64,000 nt of DNA from CAVTOA01 sp963736285 (lineage in GTDB: Bacteria > Actinomycetota > Actinomycetes > Mycobacteriales > QHCE01). Both the position numbers and the translations under genes were made by a program. Under the pieces are notes generated by a model. That model was not told the origin of the DNA and made no database searches. It was given only the letters and a program-made list of their open reading frames with translations. The DNA is taken from NCBI GenBank assembly GCA_963736285.1, contig CAVTOA010000003.1:1240001-1304000 (forward strand), read 5' to 3'. Numbering within the stretch: position 1 is the first letter of the stretch; every line of letters begins with the position of its first letter. Of the stretch, positions 18,859 to 28,020 are shown in pieces.

Positions 18859-20226
18859 ATGCCGACTAACCCCATTCCTCACAACGATTCGACAAACCCC
18901 CAGTCACCGGGTCAATCCGACTCGGGTCGCGCTATTCGCACATATGTATTGGACACCTCGGTGTTGCTCTCCGATCCTGGCGCTATTCGCCGGTTCGCTG
19001 AGCACGAGGTAGTTGTGCCATTGGTGGTCGTTAGCGAACTAGAAGGAAAGCGAAATCATCATGAACTGGGTTGGTTTGCTCGGCAGTGTCTGCGCACATT
19101 GGACGGTTTGCGAATCGAATACGGTCGGCTAGACGAGGTCGTGCCCATAAACGAACTCGGTGGAACTCTTCGGGTTGAGCTCAACCACACCAGCTCAACT
19201 GAGCTGCCCGCGGGATTTCGAGTAGACGAAAACGACACCCGCATCTTGGCGGTCGCGTTGAACTTGCGGAATGCTGGTCGAGACGTGGTCCTGGTAACCA
19301 AAGATGTGCCCATGCGGGTCAAGGCCGGGGCTGTGGGCCTGCGGGCCGAGGAGTACTTGGCGGAAATGGTGACGGTCGAAGATCGGCCGTGGACGGGCAT
19401 GGTCGAGCTCGACGTCACCGACGCGCAGATGGCTGAGCTATACGGAGAAGATGTTGCCGATCTGAGCGCCGCCACCGACTTGCCGTGCCACACGGGGTTG
19501 GTGCTGCTGTCTGGTCGTGGCTCCGCACTTGGACGGGTTCGTCCAGATAAGAGAGTGCAGTTGGTGCGCGGGGATCGGGAAGCCTTCGGCATCCATGGTC
19601 GCTCGGCTGAGCAGCGGATCGCTTTGGACCTGTTGCTCGACGACGACATAGGCATTGTCTCGCTGGGCGGACGCGCGGGCACCGGGAAGTCGGCGTTGGC
19701 CTTGAGCGCCGGTCTGGAAGCGGTGATGGAACGTCAGCAGCACAAAAAAGTGGTGGTATTCCGACCGTTGTATGCGGTCGGTGGTCAAGACCTCGGCTAT
19801 TTGCCGGGGACCGAAGCCGAGAAAATGAACCCCTGGGCCCAGGCGGTTTTTGACACGTTGGGCGCGGTGGTCAATGACACGGTGATTGAAGAGGTGCTGG
19901 CGCGCAAAATGCTGGAAGTACTGCCACTCACGCACATTCGCGGCCGCTCGCTGCATGACTCGTTTGTGATCGTGGACGAAGCGCAATCGCTGGAGCGCGG
20001 TGTCTTGTTGACGGTGTTGTCGCGTATTGGCGCGCATTCGCGGGTGGTGCTCACCCACGATGTGGCGCAGCGAGACAACCTTCGAGTGGGTCGTCACGAC
20101 GGCGTTACGGCGGTGGTCGAAGCGCTCAAGGGTCATCCGCTGTTTGCGCACGTGACGTTGACGCGCTCGGAGCGCTCGCCCATAGCGGCGCTCGTCACCG
20201 AGATGTTGGAGGAAGTGCCGAGCTAG
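18859..20226 (+). CDS. phoH2: PhoH2-type protein: PIN ribonuclease fused to PhoH ATPase
   Basis: 455 residues. The N-terminal PIN domain (TYVLDTSVLLSDPGA, VVSELEGKR, DTRILAVALNL) is joined to a C-terminal PhoH helicase-like ATPase with Walker A GGRAGTGKSALA near residue 270 and Walker B VIVDEAQSLE near 375. The mycobacterial PhoH2 is an ATP-dependent RNA helicase/ribonuclease. ATG 18859 with GGGAG upstream is the likely start. In mycobacteria a small antitoxin-like gene precedes phoH2; the frames upstream here do not convince me. It matches Rv1095 in the conserved gene order. Confidence 0.9.
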   Translation: MPTNPIPHNDSTNPQSPGQSDSGRAIRTYVLDTSVLLSDPGAIRRFAEHEVVVPLVVVSELEGKRNHHELGWFARQCLRTLDGLRIEYGRLDEVVPINELGGTLRVELNHTSSTELPAGFRVDENDTRILAVALNLRNAGRDVVLVTKDVPMRVKAGAVGLRAEEYLAEMVTVEDRPWTGMVELDVTDAQMAELYGEDVADLSAATDLPCHTGLVLLSGRGSALGRVRPDKRVQLVRGDREAFGIHGRSAEQRIALDLLLDDDIGIVSLGGRAGTGKSALALSAGLEAVMERQQHKKVVVFRPLYAVGGQDLGYLPGTEAEKMNPWAQAVFDTLGAVVNDTVIEEVLARKMLEVLPLTHIRGRSLHDSFVIVDEAQSLERGVLLTVLSRIGAHSRVVLTHDVAQRDNLRVGRHDGVTAVVEALKGHPLFAHVTLTRSERSPIAALVTEMLEEVPS

Positions 20227-20265
20227 GAGTACTTGGCCGGAATACCGCGTCTAATCTGACGCCGT

Positions 20266-20306
20266 GGCCCCGGTGTCTTTGGGTGAGAGCCTGGGGAGCC
20301 GGGGCT
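20266..20306. terminator. Possible terminator after phoH2
   Basis: GGCCCCGGT pairs with AGCCGGGGCT across a loop of about 25 bases, starting 40 bp after the phoH2 stop. There is no U-tract, so this is tentative. The following 20307-20743 is AT-rich and without a gene; a small CGGTGT...ACACCG stem is at 20641-20659. I looked for a c-di-AMP riboswitch ahead of the cell-wall gene and could not match its conserved core. Confidence 0.4.
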
Positions 20307-20743
20307 TCATCTTGTCTACCAGACCGATTACGGTTTATTTCAGGATAAATGCGGCACTAGCTGCCAAGTAAGCATTAATGATAAGAAATCCCCGATAAAT
20401 TAGTGACGTGTTTCATAATGCCACCCCATAAGATTCTGTCCGTTTTGGTACTTCATTAGTGAATACGCAATTACTGTCGGTATTTTCTTTCTACTCAAAC
20501 AATTAGTTGTGCGACAAGGAATGCACTACCGGTGCTTTTCGACCAATCTTTCGATAACGCGTTTTCCCTGCGTAACCCCTGAATACGGGCGTATCGCGAT
20601 TACATTTCGACTGGCGTTGGTTACGCTCCGTCGATATTTACGGTGTTTTCCTTACACCGGGTTGACAGGAGTATTTCCGCACGTGATTCTTGCGGCTTGG
20701 CTAGGGCAGAATTGCCATTCCTAATGTGCGGAGGATTCACTTC

Positions 20744-21483
20744 GTGAAGTGGAACCCATTTCGGGGAAATCGCCATACTCGGCTCGGAGTTCGCATAGCG
20801 GCCGTAGCGGTCTTGGTTATTGGCTTAGGTGCGGGTGTTGTTATCGGCTTGCATCAGCATTCCGCCGACACCCTCTCGGTCAGCGTTAATGACGCGGCCC
20901 ACACCGAGCGCGCAGCAGCGAACACCCTCTCGACTGACACGGATCGCCCTCAGGCACGTCCTGTCGGCGGTGCATTGGAGCAGGCCCGCCAGGACAGCAA
21001 CACAACACAGCAGGCAAAAGACAAAGCCAGCGAAAAAGCGAAGGCTGCTAACGAGGCGGCCAGTAACACTGCGGCCAAGGCAGCGCAAAAGCGGATGGAC
21101 GCACGCGCCGATGCCTCTGGCAGCAGCAGCTCAGCCGAGAGCGGTGAGGAAGCTCCTGCGACCCCAGTCGACTGTCAGAGTTACAGCGGAAATCGACAGG
21201 TCGGTTGCTCGCTTTTGCCGTCAGCTGGGTTTGGCACCGACCAGATGTCCTGTTTGGACAAGCTGTGGACCAGGGAAAGCGGCTGGAACGTGCACGCATC
21301 CAACGCAGCAGCGGCGCCTACGGCATCCCCCAAGCGTTGCCAGCCAGCAAAATGGCCGCATACGGTGACGACTACCGCGACAACCCCGTACCGCAGATCA
21401 AGTGGGGCCTGGACTACATCAAGGGCCGGTACGGCACGCCCTGCGGTGCATGGTCCCACTCCCAAGCCACCGACTGGTACTAA
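20744..21483 (+). pseudogene. Secreted transglycosylase-like (lysozyme-fold) protein, frameshifted in the catalytic domain
   Basis: The N-terminus has one membrane-spanning signal segment (IAAVAVLVIGLGAGVVIG). An Ala/Lys-rich helical spacer follows (KDKASEKAKAANEAA), then a compact domain beginning LDKLWTRESGWNVHASN, with the catalytic-type Glu. A shift near 21305 moves the remaining part to another frame: SSGAYGIPQALPASKMA and the end CGAWSHSQATDWY, the typical terminus of secreted actinobacterial transglycosylase-like proteins. GTG 20744 is chosen because GGAGG lies about 9 bases before it. If repaired, it would cleave peptidoglycan outside the membrane. Confidence 0.78.
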
Positions 21484-21494
21484 GAGAACGTACG

Positions 21495-21665
21495 TGGGTG
21501 TGGGGATTGCCATGCCCCACCTCGGGCAGTGAGGCTTCATCCCTCTGTGGACCACGCCAATCCCCACCCATATCGCTTGGCGCAGCCAGAGTGTTTCGTC
21601 TCGTCGAGGGACGAAATACCCTCTGCGGGTGCTGACCGCAGCGTAAGAAAAAGCACCTCTGGAGA
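21495..21665. terminator. Convergent terminator region between the transglycosylase-like gene and fumC
   Basis: Several stems lie between the convergent genes: GTGGGG...CCCCAC at about 21500-21520, a longer pairing of TGTGGGGATTG with CAATCCCCACC near 21560, and TTTCGTC-TCGTCGAG-GGACGAAA near 21594-21616 flanked by imperfectly matching CAGAG and CCCTCTG. These probably terminate both transcripts. Confidence 0.55.
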
Positions 21666-21725
21666 GCCAACTGACCGCAAAGGCAGCTCGGACCGGACAT
21701 AGCACCCCCACCCCCCACAAAGGGT

Positions 21726-23168
21726 CTAGCGCCCGGTCATGCTCAGAACGTCGAGGGCTTCGTCCAATTGCGCCTCGGTGAGCGTGCCATTGGCGACGTG
21801 ACCGCGCTCAATGACGACCTGACGGATCGTCTTGCGTTCGGCGAGTGCTTGCTTCGCAATCTTCGCCGCCTCTTCGTAACCCAGGTGCCGGTTGAGTGGG
21901 GTGACGATCGACGGCGACGACTCCGCGTATTCCCGGCATCTGTCTACATTGGCGATAATGCCGGCAACGCAGCGGTCAGCTAGCAGCCGCGACACATTGG
22001 CGATGAGCCGAACGGACTCCAGCAGGTTACGAGCCATCATCGGCAGCATGACGTTGAGCTCGAAGCTGCCAGACGCACCACCGAAAGCCACTGCGGCGTC
22101 ATTGCCAATGACTTGCGCGACTACCTGCGTCACTGCTTCTGGAATGACTGGATTTACTTTTCCGGGCATGATCGATGAACCTGGTTGCAGGTCGGGCAAC
22201 GCGATCTCTGACAGTCCGGCGCGAGGTCCTGAACCCATCCACCGCAGGTCGTTGGCGATCTTGTTGAGCCCCACGGCGATGGTGCGCAGCTGGCCAGATG
22301 TCTCAACCAGACCGTCACGAGCACCCTGCGCCTCGAAATGGTCACGTGCCTCAGTAAGGGGCAACCCAGTGCTGCGACGGAGCTCCTCGATTACCTTTGC
22401 GGCGAAACCAGGTGGGGTGTTGATGCCGGTGCCGACCGCGGTGCCGCCCAGAGGCAGCTCGGCCAGGCGAGGCAAGCTGGCGCGGAGCCGCTCGATGCCC
22501 AGCTCGATTTGGCTGGCATAGCCGGCGAACTCCTGGCCCAACGTGACCGGGGTGGCGTCCATCAGATGGGTGCGGCCGGACTTGACGACGTCGGCGAACT
22601 CGTTTGCTTTTGCGCGCAGTGCTGCCGCAAGGTGCTCTAGCGCCGGGATCAAGTTGCTGGTCACCGATGCGGTAGCAGCAATGTGAATGGACGAGGGGAA
22701 CACGTCGTTGGACGATTGTGAGGCGTTCACGTGGTCGTTGGGGTGCACGGACATGCCATGCTTTTCGGTGGCGAGTGTGGCGATAACCTCGTTGGTGTTC
22801 ATATTGCTGGAGGTGCCAGAGCCCGTCTGAAAGACGTCGATGGGGAAGTGGGCATCCCAATCGCCGGACGCGACCTGCTCGGCAGCGTCCACAATGGACT
22901 TTGCCAGCTCTGGGTCGAGGATGCCCAGCTCGGCGTTGACCGACGCCGCGGCCGCCTTAATCTGAGCAAGCGCCCGAATATGCTCGTGCTCGAGGCGGGT
23001 GCCCGAGATCGGGAAGTTTTCTACCGCCCGCTGAGTCTGGGCGCGCCACTTGGCATGGACCGGAACCCGGACCTCGCCCATCGTGTCGTGCTCAATGCGA
23101 AACTGCGGCTCTGCGGCCGCCATATCTGGGGTGTCGGCAGCGCTGCTGCCCGCGTTGTTAGTGCTCAC
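21726..23168 (-). CDS. fumC: Class II fumarate hydratase
   Basis: Reversible hydration of fumarate to malate in the TCA cycle. The family signature GSSIMPGKVNPV is near residue 326. TGSGTSSNMNTNEV is near 115, SQSSNDVFPSSIH near 148 and RTHLMDATPVTLGQE near 195. The length of 480 residues is normal with a short N-terminal extension. The start is GTG 23168. It lies between phoH2 and glpX as in mycobacteria (Rv1098c, from memory), although an orphan gene and TA debris now separate it from glpX. Confidence 0.96.
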   Translation of the reverse strand: MSTNNAGSSAADTPDMAAAEPQFRIEHDTMGEVRVPVHAKWRAQTQRAVENFPISGTRLEHEHIRALAQIKAAAASVNAELGILDPELAKSIVDAAEQVASGDWDAHFPIDVFQTGSGTSSNMNTNEVIATLATEKHGMSVHPNDHVNASQSSNDVFPSSIHIAATASVTSNLIPALEHLAAALRAKANEFADVVKSGRTHLMDATPVTLGQEFAGYASQIELGIERLRASLPRLAELPLGGTAVGTGINTPPGFAAKVIEELRRSTGLPLTEARDHFEAQGARDGLVETSGQLRTIAVGLNKIANDLRWMGSGPRAGLSEIALPDLQPGSSIMPGKVNPVIPEAVTQVVAQVIGNDAAVAFGGASGSFELNVMLPMMARNLLESVRLIANVSRLLADRCVAGIIANVDRCREYAESSPSIVTPLNRHLGYEEAAKIAKQALAERKTIRQVVIERGHVANGTLTEAQLDEALDVLSMTGR

Positions 23169-23201
23169 CCCTGCATCGTGCCAGGGGGAAGTGCTGGGGC
23201 A

Positions 23202-24014
23202 TTAGCTAGGGCTACGAGACGAATTTGTAGCGTTCCTTGCTGAGATCGAGAAAGTTCCCCGCGCTTCGGGGCGAATGGATAGCTGTGGCCTTGATTTTCC
23301 CTTCTGCCCTTGTGGCCCTGGCGGGATAGGCCCGAACGATGGGCTTGGGCCTTGTGTCGCTGGCTCCTGATGGTTGATGGGTCTAGCAACTTTGGTTCGG
23401 CTCGTGTCCGGCTCACCGTCGCGGTTTTGGTGGGGATTATCCCGAAGGCCCGCAAGTATTGGGTCTTGCGCTGGTGGCTCGTTAATAGACCTTGCAACCT
23501 GGGTTCTTGCCCCTGCTCTATTGGGTTGGTGTTCATTATCGAAAAAATGAGCCCCTAGCAAAGCATCTGTAATGCCTGTTCGCTGGAGAGGCGTGCTGGG
23601 GTGAATAGGAAGATCTTGACCGGGTGGGCGTAAAGGCTGGTGCTGACGCGCTAACTCACCCTGACCCGCCGTTCGTTCCTCCATTTGTCTTCTGAAATGT
23701 CTTATGTAGTCCTCCATTTGTTGGGCGAAGTTCAATTCTTCGTTTCCTCCGCCATTCCGACGACGATTTGCTTCACCTATATTTGAAGCAAATTGGCCAA
23801 AGGTGGACAATACCTGTACGGCTTGTCGTAGGGATGAAACCGAGGCGGGCTCTGTATAGACTTTGCCAATTCCTTCGGGAAGTTTCAGCGAGGCTGCGTT
23901 ATTCGACAAGGACTGGATGAGTGGTGCGTATCTTGATTTCTCGCCGTGCGCTTCCTGAGCGCTCCTTTCCAGGAAAGCGAGGGTCTGATTATAAAGCTCA
24001 CCAAAGGTGCTCAT
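23202..24014 (-). CDS. Hypothetical protein, helical N-terminus and Pro-rich repeat tail
   Basis: 270 residues, not recognised. The first about 115 residues are helical and amphipathic (STFGELYNQTLAFLERS, then SSLRQAVQVLSTFGQFA), and the region near EELNFAQQMEDYIRHFRRQM could form a coiled coil. The C-terminal half is Pro/Arg/Asn-rich and contains an imperfect internal duplication: TQVARSINEPPAQDP and TKVARPINHQEPATQGP. No signal peptide or membrane span. Lower GC than fumC next door. With the 11975 gene it is one of two unexplained low-GC orphans in the window. Confidence 0.65.
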   Translation of the reverse strand: MSTFGELYNQTLAFLERSAQEAHGEKSRYAPLIQSLSNNAASLKLPEGIGKVYTEPASVSSLRQAVQVLSTFGQFASNIGEANRRRNGGGNEELNFAQQMEDYIRHFRRQMEERTAGQGELARQHQPLRPPGQDLPIHPSTPLQRTGITDALLGAHFFDNEHQPNRAGARTQVARSINEPPAQDPILAGLRDNPHQNRDGEPDTSRTKVARPINHQEPATQGPSPSFGPIPPGPQGQKGKSRPQLSIRPEARGTFSISARNATNSSRSPS

Positions 24015-24240
24015 TCCATTACTGCCTGTCTTTAAGTAGCGAGTCTCTGTTTAGATAAACTCATACTACTTACTTTGTCGATGGGAACAATCAATGAATG
24101 AGCGAGTAGTGGCCTTAGCTGGTTAATTCAGCCAAGCAATTAATTTATCCAGAATTTTATTATTTTCATTAAATGTGACTAGTGACAGGATTTAGAAAAG
24201 TAATTCTCTTAGTCCGTTTTCTGAGCTATCGCTTACTCTT

Positions 24241-24291
24241 ATGTCTAAGCTTATGGGTGCGGCGGAGTTCCGCGAGCGTGAGGCGCAGTAA
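24241..24291 (+). pseudogene. N-terminal fragment of a Phd-like antitoxin
   Basis: ATG-initiated 16 codons read MSKLMGAAEFREREAQ and then stop. MGAAEFRER is typical of Phd antitoxin N-termini. Nothing recognisable follows. The match is short and could be chance, but two other TA pieces lie within 60 bp on the other strand. The preceding 24015-24240 is AT-rich with no gene seen. Confidence 0.45.
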
Positions 24292-24294
24292 TCG

Positions 24295-24345
24295 CTAAGA
24301 TCGTTCGTAGATATCATGGCGGTGCCCAACCCGATACTTACTCAT
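24295..24345 (-). pseudogene. RelE-type toxin reduced to its two ends
   Basis: A 16-codon frame, MSKYRVGHRHDIYERS, starts with an ATGA overlap at the antitoxin stop. YRVGHRHDIYER matches the last strand of RelE/ParE toxins. The rest of the toxin is gone, apparently by deletion. Partner of the antitoxin remnant at 24342. Confidence 0.6.
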
Positions 24346-24557
24346 GGGCCAAGCCTTGTTTTTACGTCTTCAAGGGAGACGGTGCCCCGGCCGGCTTTAA
24401 TGCGGGCAAGAGCTTGGTACGCATCTTTGATGTCTTGTTCTTCTTCGAGCCGTATCCATAGGTCGGCGTCTTCCACTGGAACAACCACCGCGACCCGTTT
24501 ACCGTTGCTAGTGCAGTATCGACTGCGTGTCATCCGATTGACCTGTCGAGCGCTCAC
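24342..24557 (-). pseudogene. Phd/YefM-like antitoxin, N-terminal domain shortened
   Basis: From a GTG at 24557 touching the glpX stop, it reads VSARQVNR, then about twenty residues of the usual N-domain appear lost. It continues SNGKRVAVVVPVEDADLW, a RLEEEQDIKDAYQALAR helix and SLEDVKTRLG. Full antitoxins have about 85 residues against 71 here. A later ATG at 24533 could serve as start. The toxin behind it is also gutted. Confidence 0.6.
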
Positions 24558-25624
24558 ACACCGTGGCCAAAGTCGATGGCTGAGTATTGCCGGAGTTTGC
24601 ATAGCTGATGGTGGCTCTCAAGAAGCGGACCGTGCCGCTCTTGGAGCGCATCACCAGCGATTGGGTGGTGGCGCCGCCGGAGCGGTAGCGGATGCCGCGC
24701 AGTAGGTCGCCGTCGGTGACGCCGGTCGCGCAGAAGAAGACGTTCTCACCCCGCACCAGCTCCTTGATCGTGAGCACTTGGCCTAGATCGTGCCCGGCGT
24801 CGATGCGCTTTCTGCCGCTCCTCATCGTCGCGGGGCCACAGCCGCCCCTGCAGCTCGCCGCCAATGCACTTCAGTGCGCAGGCCGCGATGATGCCCTCCG
24901 GGGTTCCGCCGACGCCGATCAGCAGGTCCACCCCGGTGTCTTCCCGGGCGGCGGCAATAGCGCCAGCCACGTCGCCATCAGAGATGAATTTGATGAGCGC
25001 CCAGCGTCCCGGACCTCGCCTGCGAGCCGCTCATGGCGGGGACGGTCCAGAACGCAGACAGTGACATCTTCCACACCCGATGTTTTTCACCTTCGCCACC
25101 CGACGTATGTTTTCCGCGATGGGTCGGTGAGGTCGACCACGCCCGCGGCCTCGGGCCCTACCGCGAGCTTCTCCATATAAAACACGGCCGACGGGTCGTA
25201 CATGGCGCCGCGTTCGGCCAGTGCCAGAACCGCCAGCGCGTTTGGCATGCCTTTGCTCATCAGAGTGGTGCCGTCAACCGGATCGACCGCAACGTCGCAC
25301 TCAGGGCCGGTGCCATCGCCGACTTGCTCGCCGTTGAAGAGCATCGGGCGCGTGGTCTTTTTCGCCCTCGCCAATGACCACCACGCCCCGCATGGAGACG
25401 CTGTTGATCAACTTGCGCATCGCGTCTACGGCGGCGCCGTCTCCGCCGTTTTTGTCGCCCCGCCCTACCCAACGCCCGGCGGCCATCGCCGCTGCCTCAG
25501 TGACGCGGACGAATTCCAGCGCCAAGTTGCGATCTGGGGCATCTGTGGGCACCGAGATGAGATCTGGGTCTGACTGCAGGTGGGCTGGGTTAGTAATGCG
25601 CTGGTCATCGCGGGGAGTCTCCAT
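24554..25624 (-). pseudogene. glpX: Class II fructose-1,6-bisphosphatase, at least five frameshifts
   Basis: Hydrolyses fructose 1,6-bisphosphate, the second gluconeogenesis-specific step here. The whole protein can be followed but in changing frames. ATG 25624 gives METPRDDQ...VVVIGEGEKDHAP; a shift near 25348 leads to MLFNGEQVGDGTGPECDVAV; another follows after DLTDPS. Shifts near 25062 and 24995 bracket VEDVTVCVLDRPRHERLAGE. DLLIGVGGTPEGIIAACALK follows, then a shift near 24805 before IDAGHDLGQVLTIKELV. A final shift after SGTVRF leads to KLRQYSAIDFGHGV at 24554. Both insertions and deletions occur. Residues between them are well conserved, so low-quality sequence or very recent decay is likely. 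Confidence 0.88.
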
Positions 25625-25890
25625 GGTGAATTTCCTCTCAGTGCGTGTGGCAGACGACCAGCCGTAGGCGGGTATCTCGAAATGCGGAACGGATTGTGTC
25701 TTTCGGATTGGAGGCAAGCGAAAGCGCACTCGCCTCCGGAATCCTGGCAGATGAGATATACCCAGGTGGTGCCATTTCCCGGCATCCAGGGTTCCGTACC
25801 GATTCCGTATGACGCCTTGTACCGGCGCCGACACCGTTGCTTCCCGCTACTCGCGGTCGTCGGCGCAATGGCACTAGATCAGGAGCAGGA

Positions 25891-27361
25891 CTACCGAGCA
25901 GCAGGTGCATGCCTTGACGTAGCAGCACTATCACTTTCCGGTGGCTGCGGGACAGGTTGCTGCCGTGTCCCTGGTCGGAGCGCAAAGATGATGATTCCCG
26001 TGACGGCGGTAGTGGCGAAGCCGGTCCAAGCAGCGGTGGTGTAGCCGGCCTCACGGGGAAATATGTGCGTCGTGTAGCCGGCCAGGATGAGACCTCCGAG
26101 TGCGCTACCAATGGAAAAGCCGACGCTACGCACGACTTGGTTGACGCCCATCGCGCTCGCTGTCTCAGACTTAGGGGTAGCGGCAAGGATGACGGTGGGC
26201 ATGGCGGCAAAGAATGCGCCGACACCAAACCCCAGGATGCTCATTGCAATGACCGGTTCTGCGAGGTGGTCGCGGGCAAGCGCGAAGAACAGAAACGCGA
26301 CGAGCACAGCGCTGACGCTGATGGCGAGCAGCGTTCGAGCGCTGAGCCGTATGCGTAGCCGAGGCACGAGCTTGCCGGCGACGAAACCCAGGAGCCGAGA
26401 ACGGCACCAGCACCAAACCAGCCTGGAATGTGTTGAGCCCGAAGCCGTAGCCGGCGGAGGATGGCGTTTGGACATAGCGGGTGATCAGACTCAGCAGCAA
26501 ATACATGCCGACGCCGCCGGTAAACATCACCAGGTTGGCCGCGGCTACAGTTGGGCGCCGCAGCAATCGGACGTCAACGAGCGGACTGGCCGTGCGGGCT
26601 TCGAGCACGGTCCAGCAGGCAAGCAGGGCCAACGACGCAGCAAGGACGAGTGCGGCGATCGCGGTGTGGTGGCGCCACAGGTCGGTCTGACTGATGACGA
26701 GCAGCAGAGCGAGCAGCGCTGTGCCGAGCAGCAGAGCCCCACGCAGATCGATCCGGCTCGACGCCCGAGGCGGGGCAGCGGGCAGGACCAGGGCGGCGGC
26801 GGCGAGCGCAGCGGCAGTGATTGTCAGGCCGAGCGCGTAGGCGGCGCGGATTCCGCCCAGGTCGGTGAGCAAGCCGGCCAACGGATAGCCGACCCCGATA
26901 CCGGCAGTGGAGGCGACTGACAGTAGCGCGATCGTGCTCGCCGAGCGCTGTTCGCGCAGGTGGTCGCGGGCGGTGGCCATCATCAGCGCCGTGAGCCCTA
27001 GCCCAACTCCTTGAGCGGCACGGCCGATCAGCAACAGCACGAACGGCAACGGGACGACCGTCAGCATGCTGCCGGCGACAACCACCACAAGCGTGCCTAG
27101 AACGACTTCGCGGTGGCGAGGTCCAGACCCGAGGCGGCTCAGCAGCGGAGTGGCCACAGCGCCGGAGAGCAACGTAATTGTCAATGTCCACTGTGCTGCC
27201 GCCAACGACACGCGGTAGTGATCGGCAACAGCGGTGATCAGCGGGGCGCCGAGACTGCCAACAGCAGCGACGACCAAAGCGATGAACACCATGGTGCCGA
27301 CGAGGAACCGGGGTTCCTGGCGGGCGGCGACCGGGGCTCCTATGTGGTCAGTGGCGTTCAC
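25891..27361 (-). pseudogene. MFS multidrug efflux transporter, one frameshift
   Basis: A 14-helix-type major facilitator (DHA2-like). GTG 27361 overlaps the upstream tetR stop (GTGA). The N-terminal helices begin FLVGTMVFIALVVAAVGSL, and motif A/B-like stretches include LLIGRAAQGVGLGL and RSASTIALLSVASTAGIGVG. After LVLVPFSA an extra C near 26393 shifts the frame; the last part continues as GFVAGKLVPRLRIR to the end. Drug specificity is unknown. The tetR coupling suggests substrate-induced expression. The 265 bp between it and glpX hold no gene. Confidence 0.82.
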
Positions 27362-27933
27362 TGGTTTGTCTCGCTGCTGATGTGCTGGAACAGCCCCGGG
27401 TGGATGCGGGTGCGTGCCTGCCGGGTCCATGGGGTGTCGATCTCGGCGAAGTTGAGAACTGCGCTGGTGTTGAGCAGCATCCCGAACGCGAGAAATGTCT
27501 TGACGGTCACCGGGTCGAGCCGGGCGGTGTCGGCGACGGCTTGCCAAAGCCGGCCCAAGCTGTCGCGCACGGACTGTTGCACCTCGGGATCGCCACTGGC
27601 GGCGATGCCCTGCAGCTGCAGTTGCAGGGTGGTGCGGTCGGCGAGCATCGCGTCGTATTCCTGGCCCATCGCTGCCAACGCCTCGACACCGGTCGATTCG
27701 CCAGCGGCGGCGAGCACCGCCAGCGTCATCCGCCCGAACGCGGCGTCGACGCACTCGAGGAACAGCTGCTTTTTTGTCCCGAACAGCCGAAACACGTAGG
27801 CCTGAGTGATCCCCGCCTCTCTTGCGATCGTCTCGGTCGACGCGCCATGTAGCCCTGCGGCGGCGAACTCGGTCTCGGCGATCGCCATTAGCTGCTCGCG
27901 CCGTTGTTCTCCGGTCATTCGTGTCTGTGTCAC
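27358..27933 (-). CDS. TetR-family transcriptional regulator
   Basis: 191 residues. The helix-turn-helix at residues 10-56 reads AAAGLHGASTETIAREAG, then ITQAYVFRLFGTKKQLF. The remaining helices form the ligand-binding part. It is co-transcribed with the MFS gene that overlaps its stop, and divergent from a second MFS gene at 28021. It probably represses both from the shared intergenic region, which contains a TAGTT/AACTA palindrome. Confidence 0.9.
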   Translation of the reverse strand: MTQTRMTGEQRREQLMAIAETEFAAAGLHGASTETIAREAGITQAYVFRLFGTKKQLFLECVDAAFGRMTLAVLAAAGESTGVEALAAMGQEYDAMLADRTTLQLQLQGIAASGDPEVQQSVRDSLGRLWQAVADTARLDPVTVKTFLAFGMLLNTSAVLNFAEIDTPWTRQARTRIHPGLFQHISSETNQ

Positions 27934-27944
27934 GCTGCTGAAGT

Positions 27945-27960
27945 TAGTTGTTAGTAACTA
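27945..27960. promoter_or_regulatory. Candidate TetR operator
   Basis: TAGTTGTTAGTAACTA, arms TAGTT/AACTA with a 6-bp centre, 12 bp upstream of the tetR start within the 87-bp space shared with the divergent MFS gene. TTAGT and ACTAG half-sites recur beside it. Position and form fit autoregulation. Confidence 0.5.
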
Positions 27961-28020
27961 GTCACCGCACCTCAATGTGGGCCATCTCACCCGAGGCCTC
28001 CCACCAGGTACGTTGACCCG

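Noticed and set aside
18692..19012. Frame overlapping the phoH2 start that might be the small antitoxin-like partner known in mycobacteria
   Set aside because: Arg/Ser-rich, mostly antisense-like composition and overlapping phoH2 by over 150 bp; no similarity I recognise.
20307..20743. Possible c-di-AMP (ydaO) riboswitch before the transglycosylase-like gene
   Set aside because: The conserved core segments could not be found; only weak short stems.
26087..26920. Long plus-strand frame opposite the MFS gene
   Set aside because: Shadow of the transporter: GC-rich antisense with Gly/Arg/Gln bias; the MFS helices on the other strand are clear.
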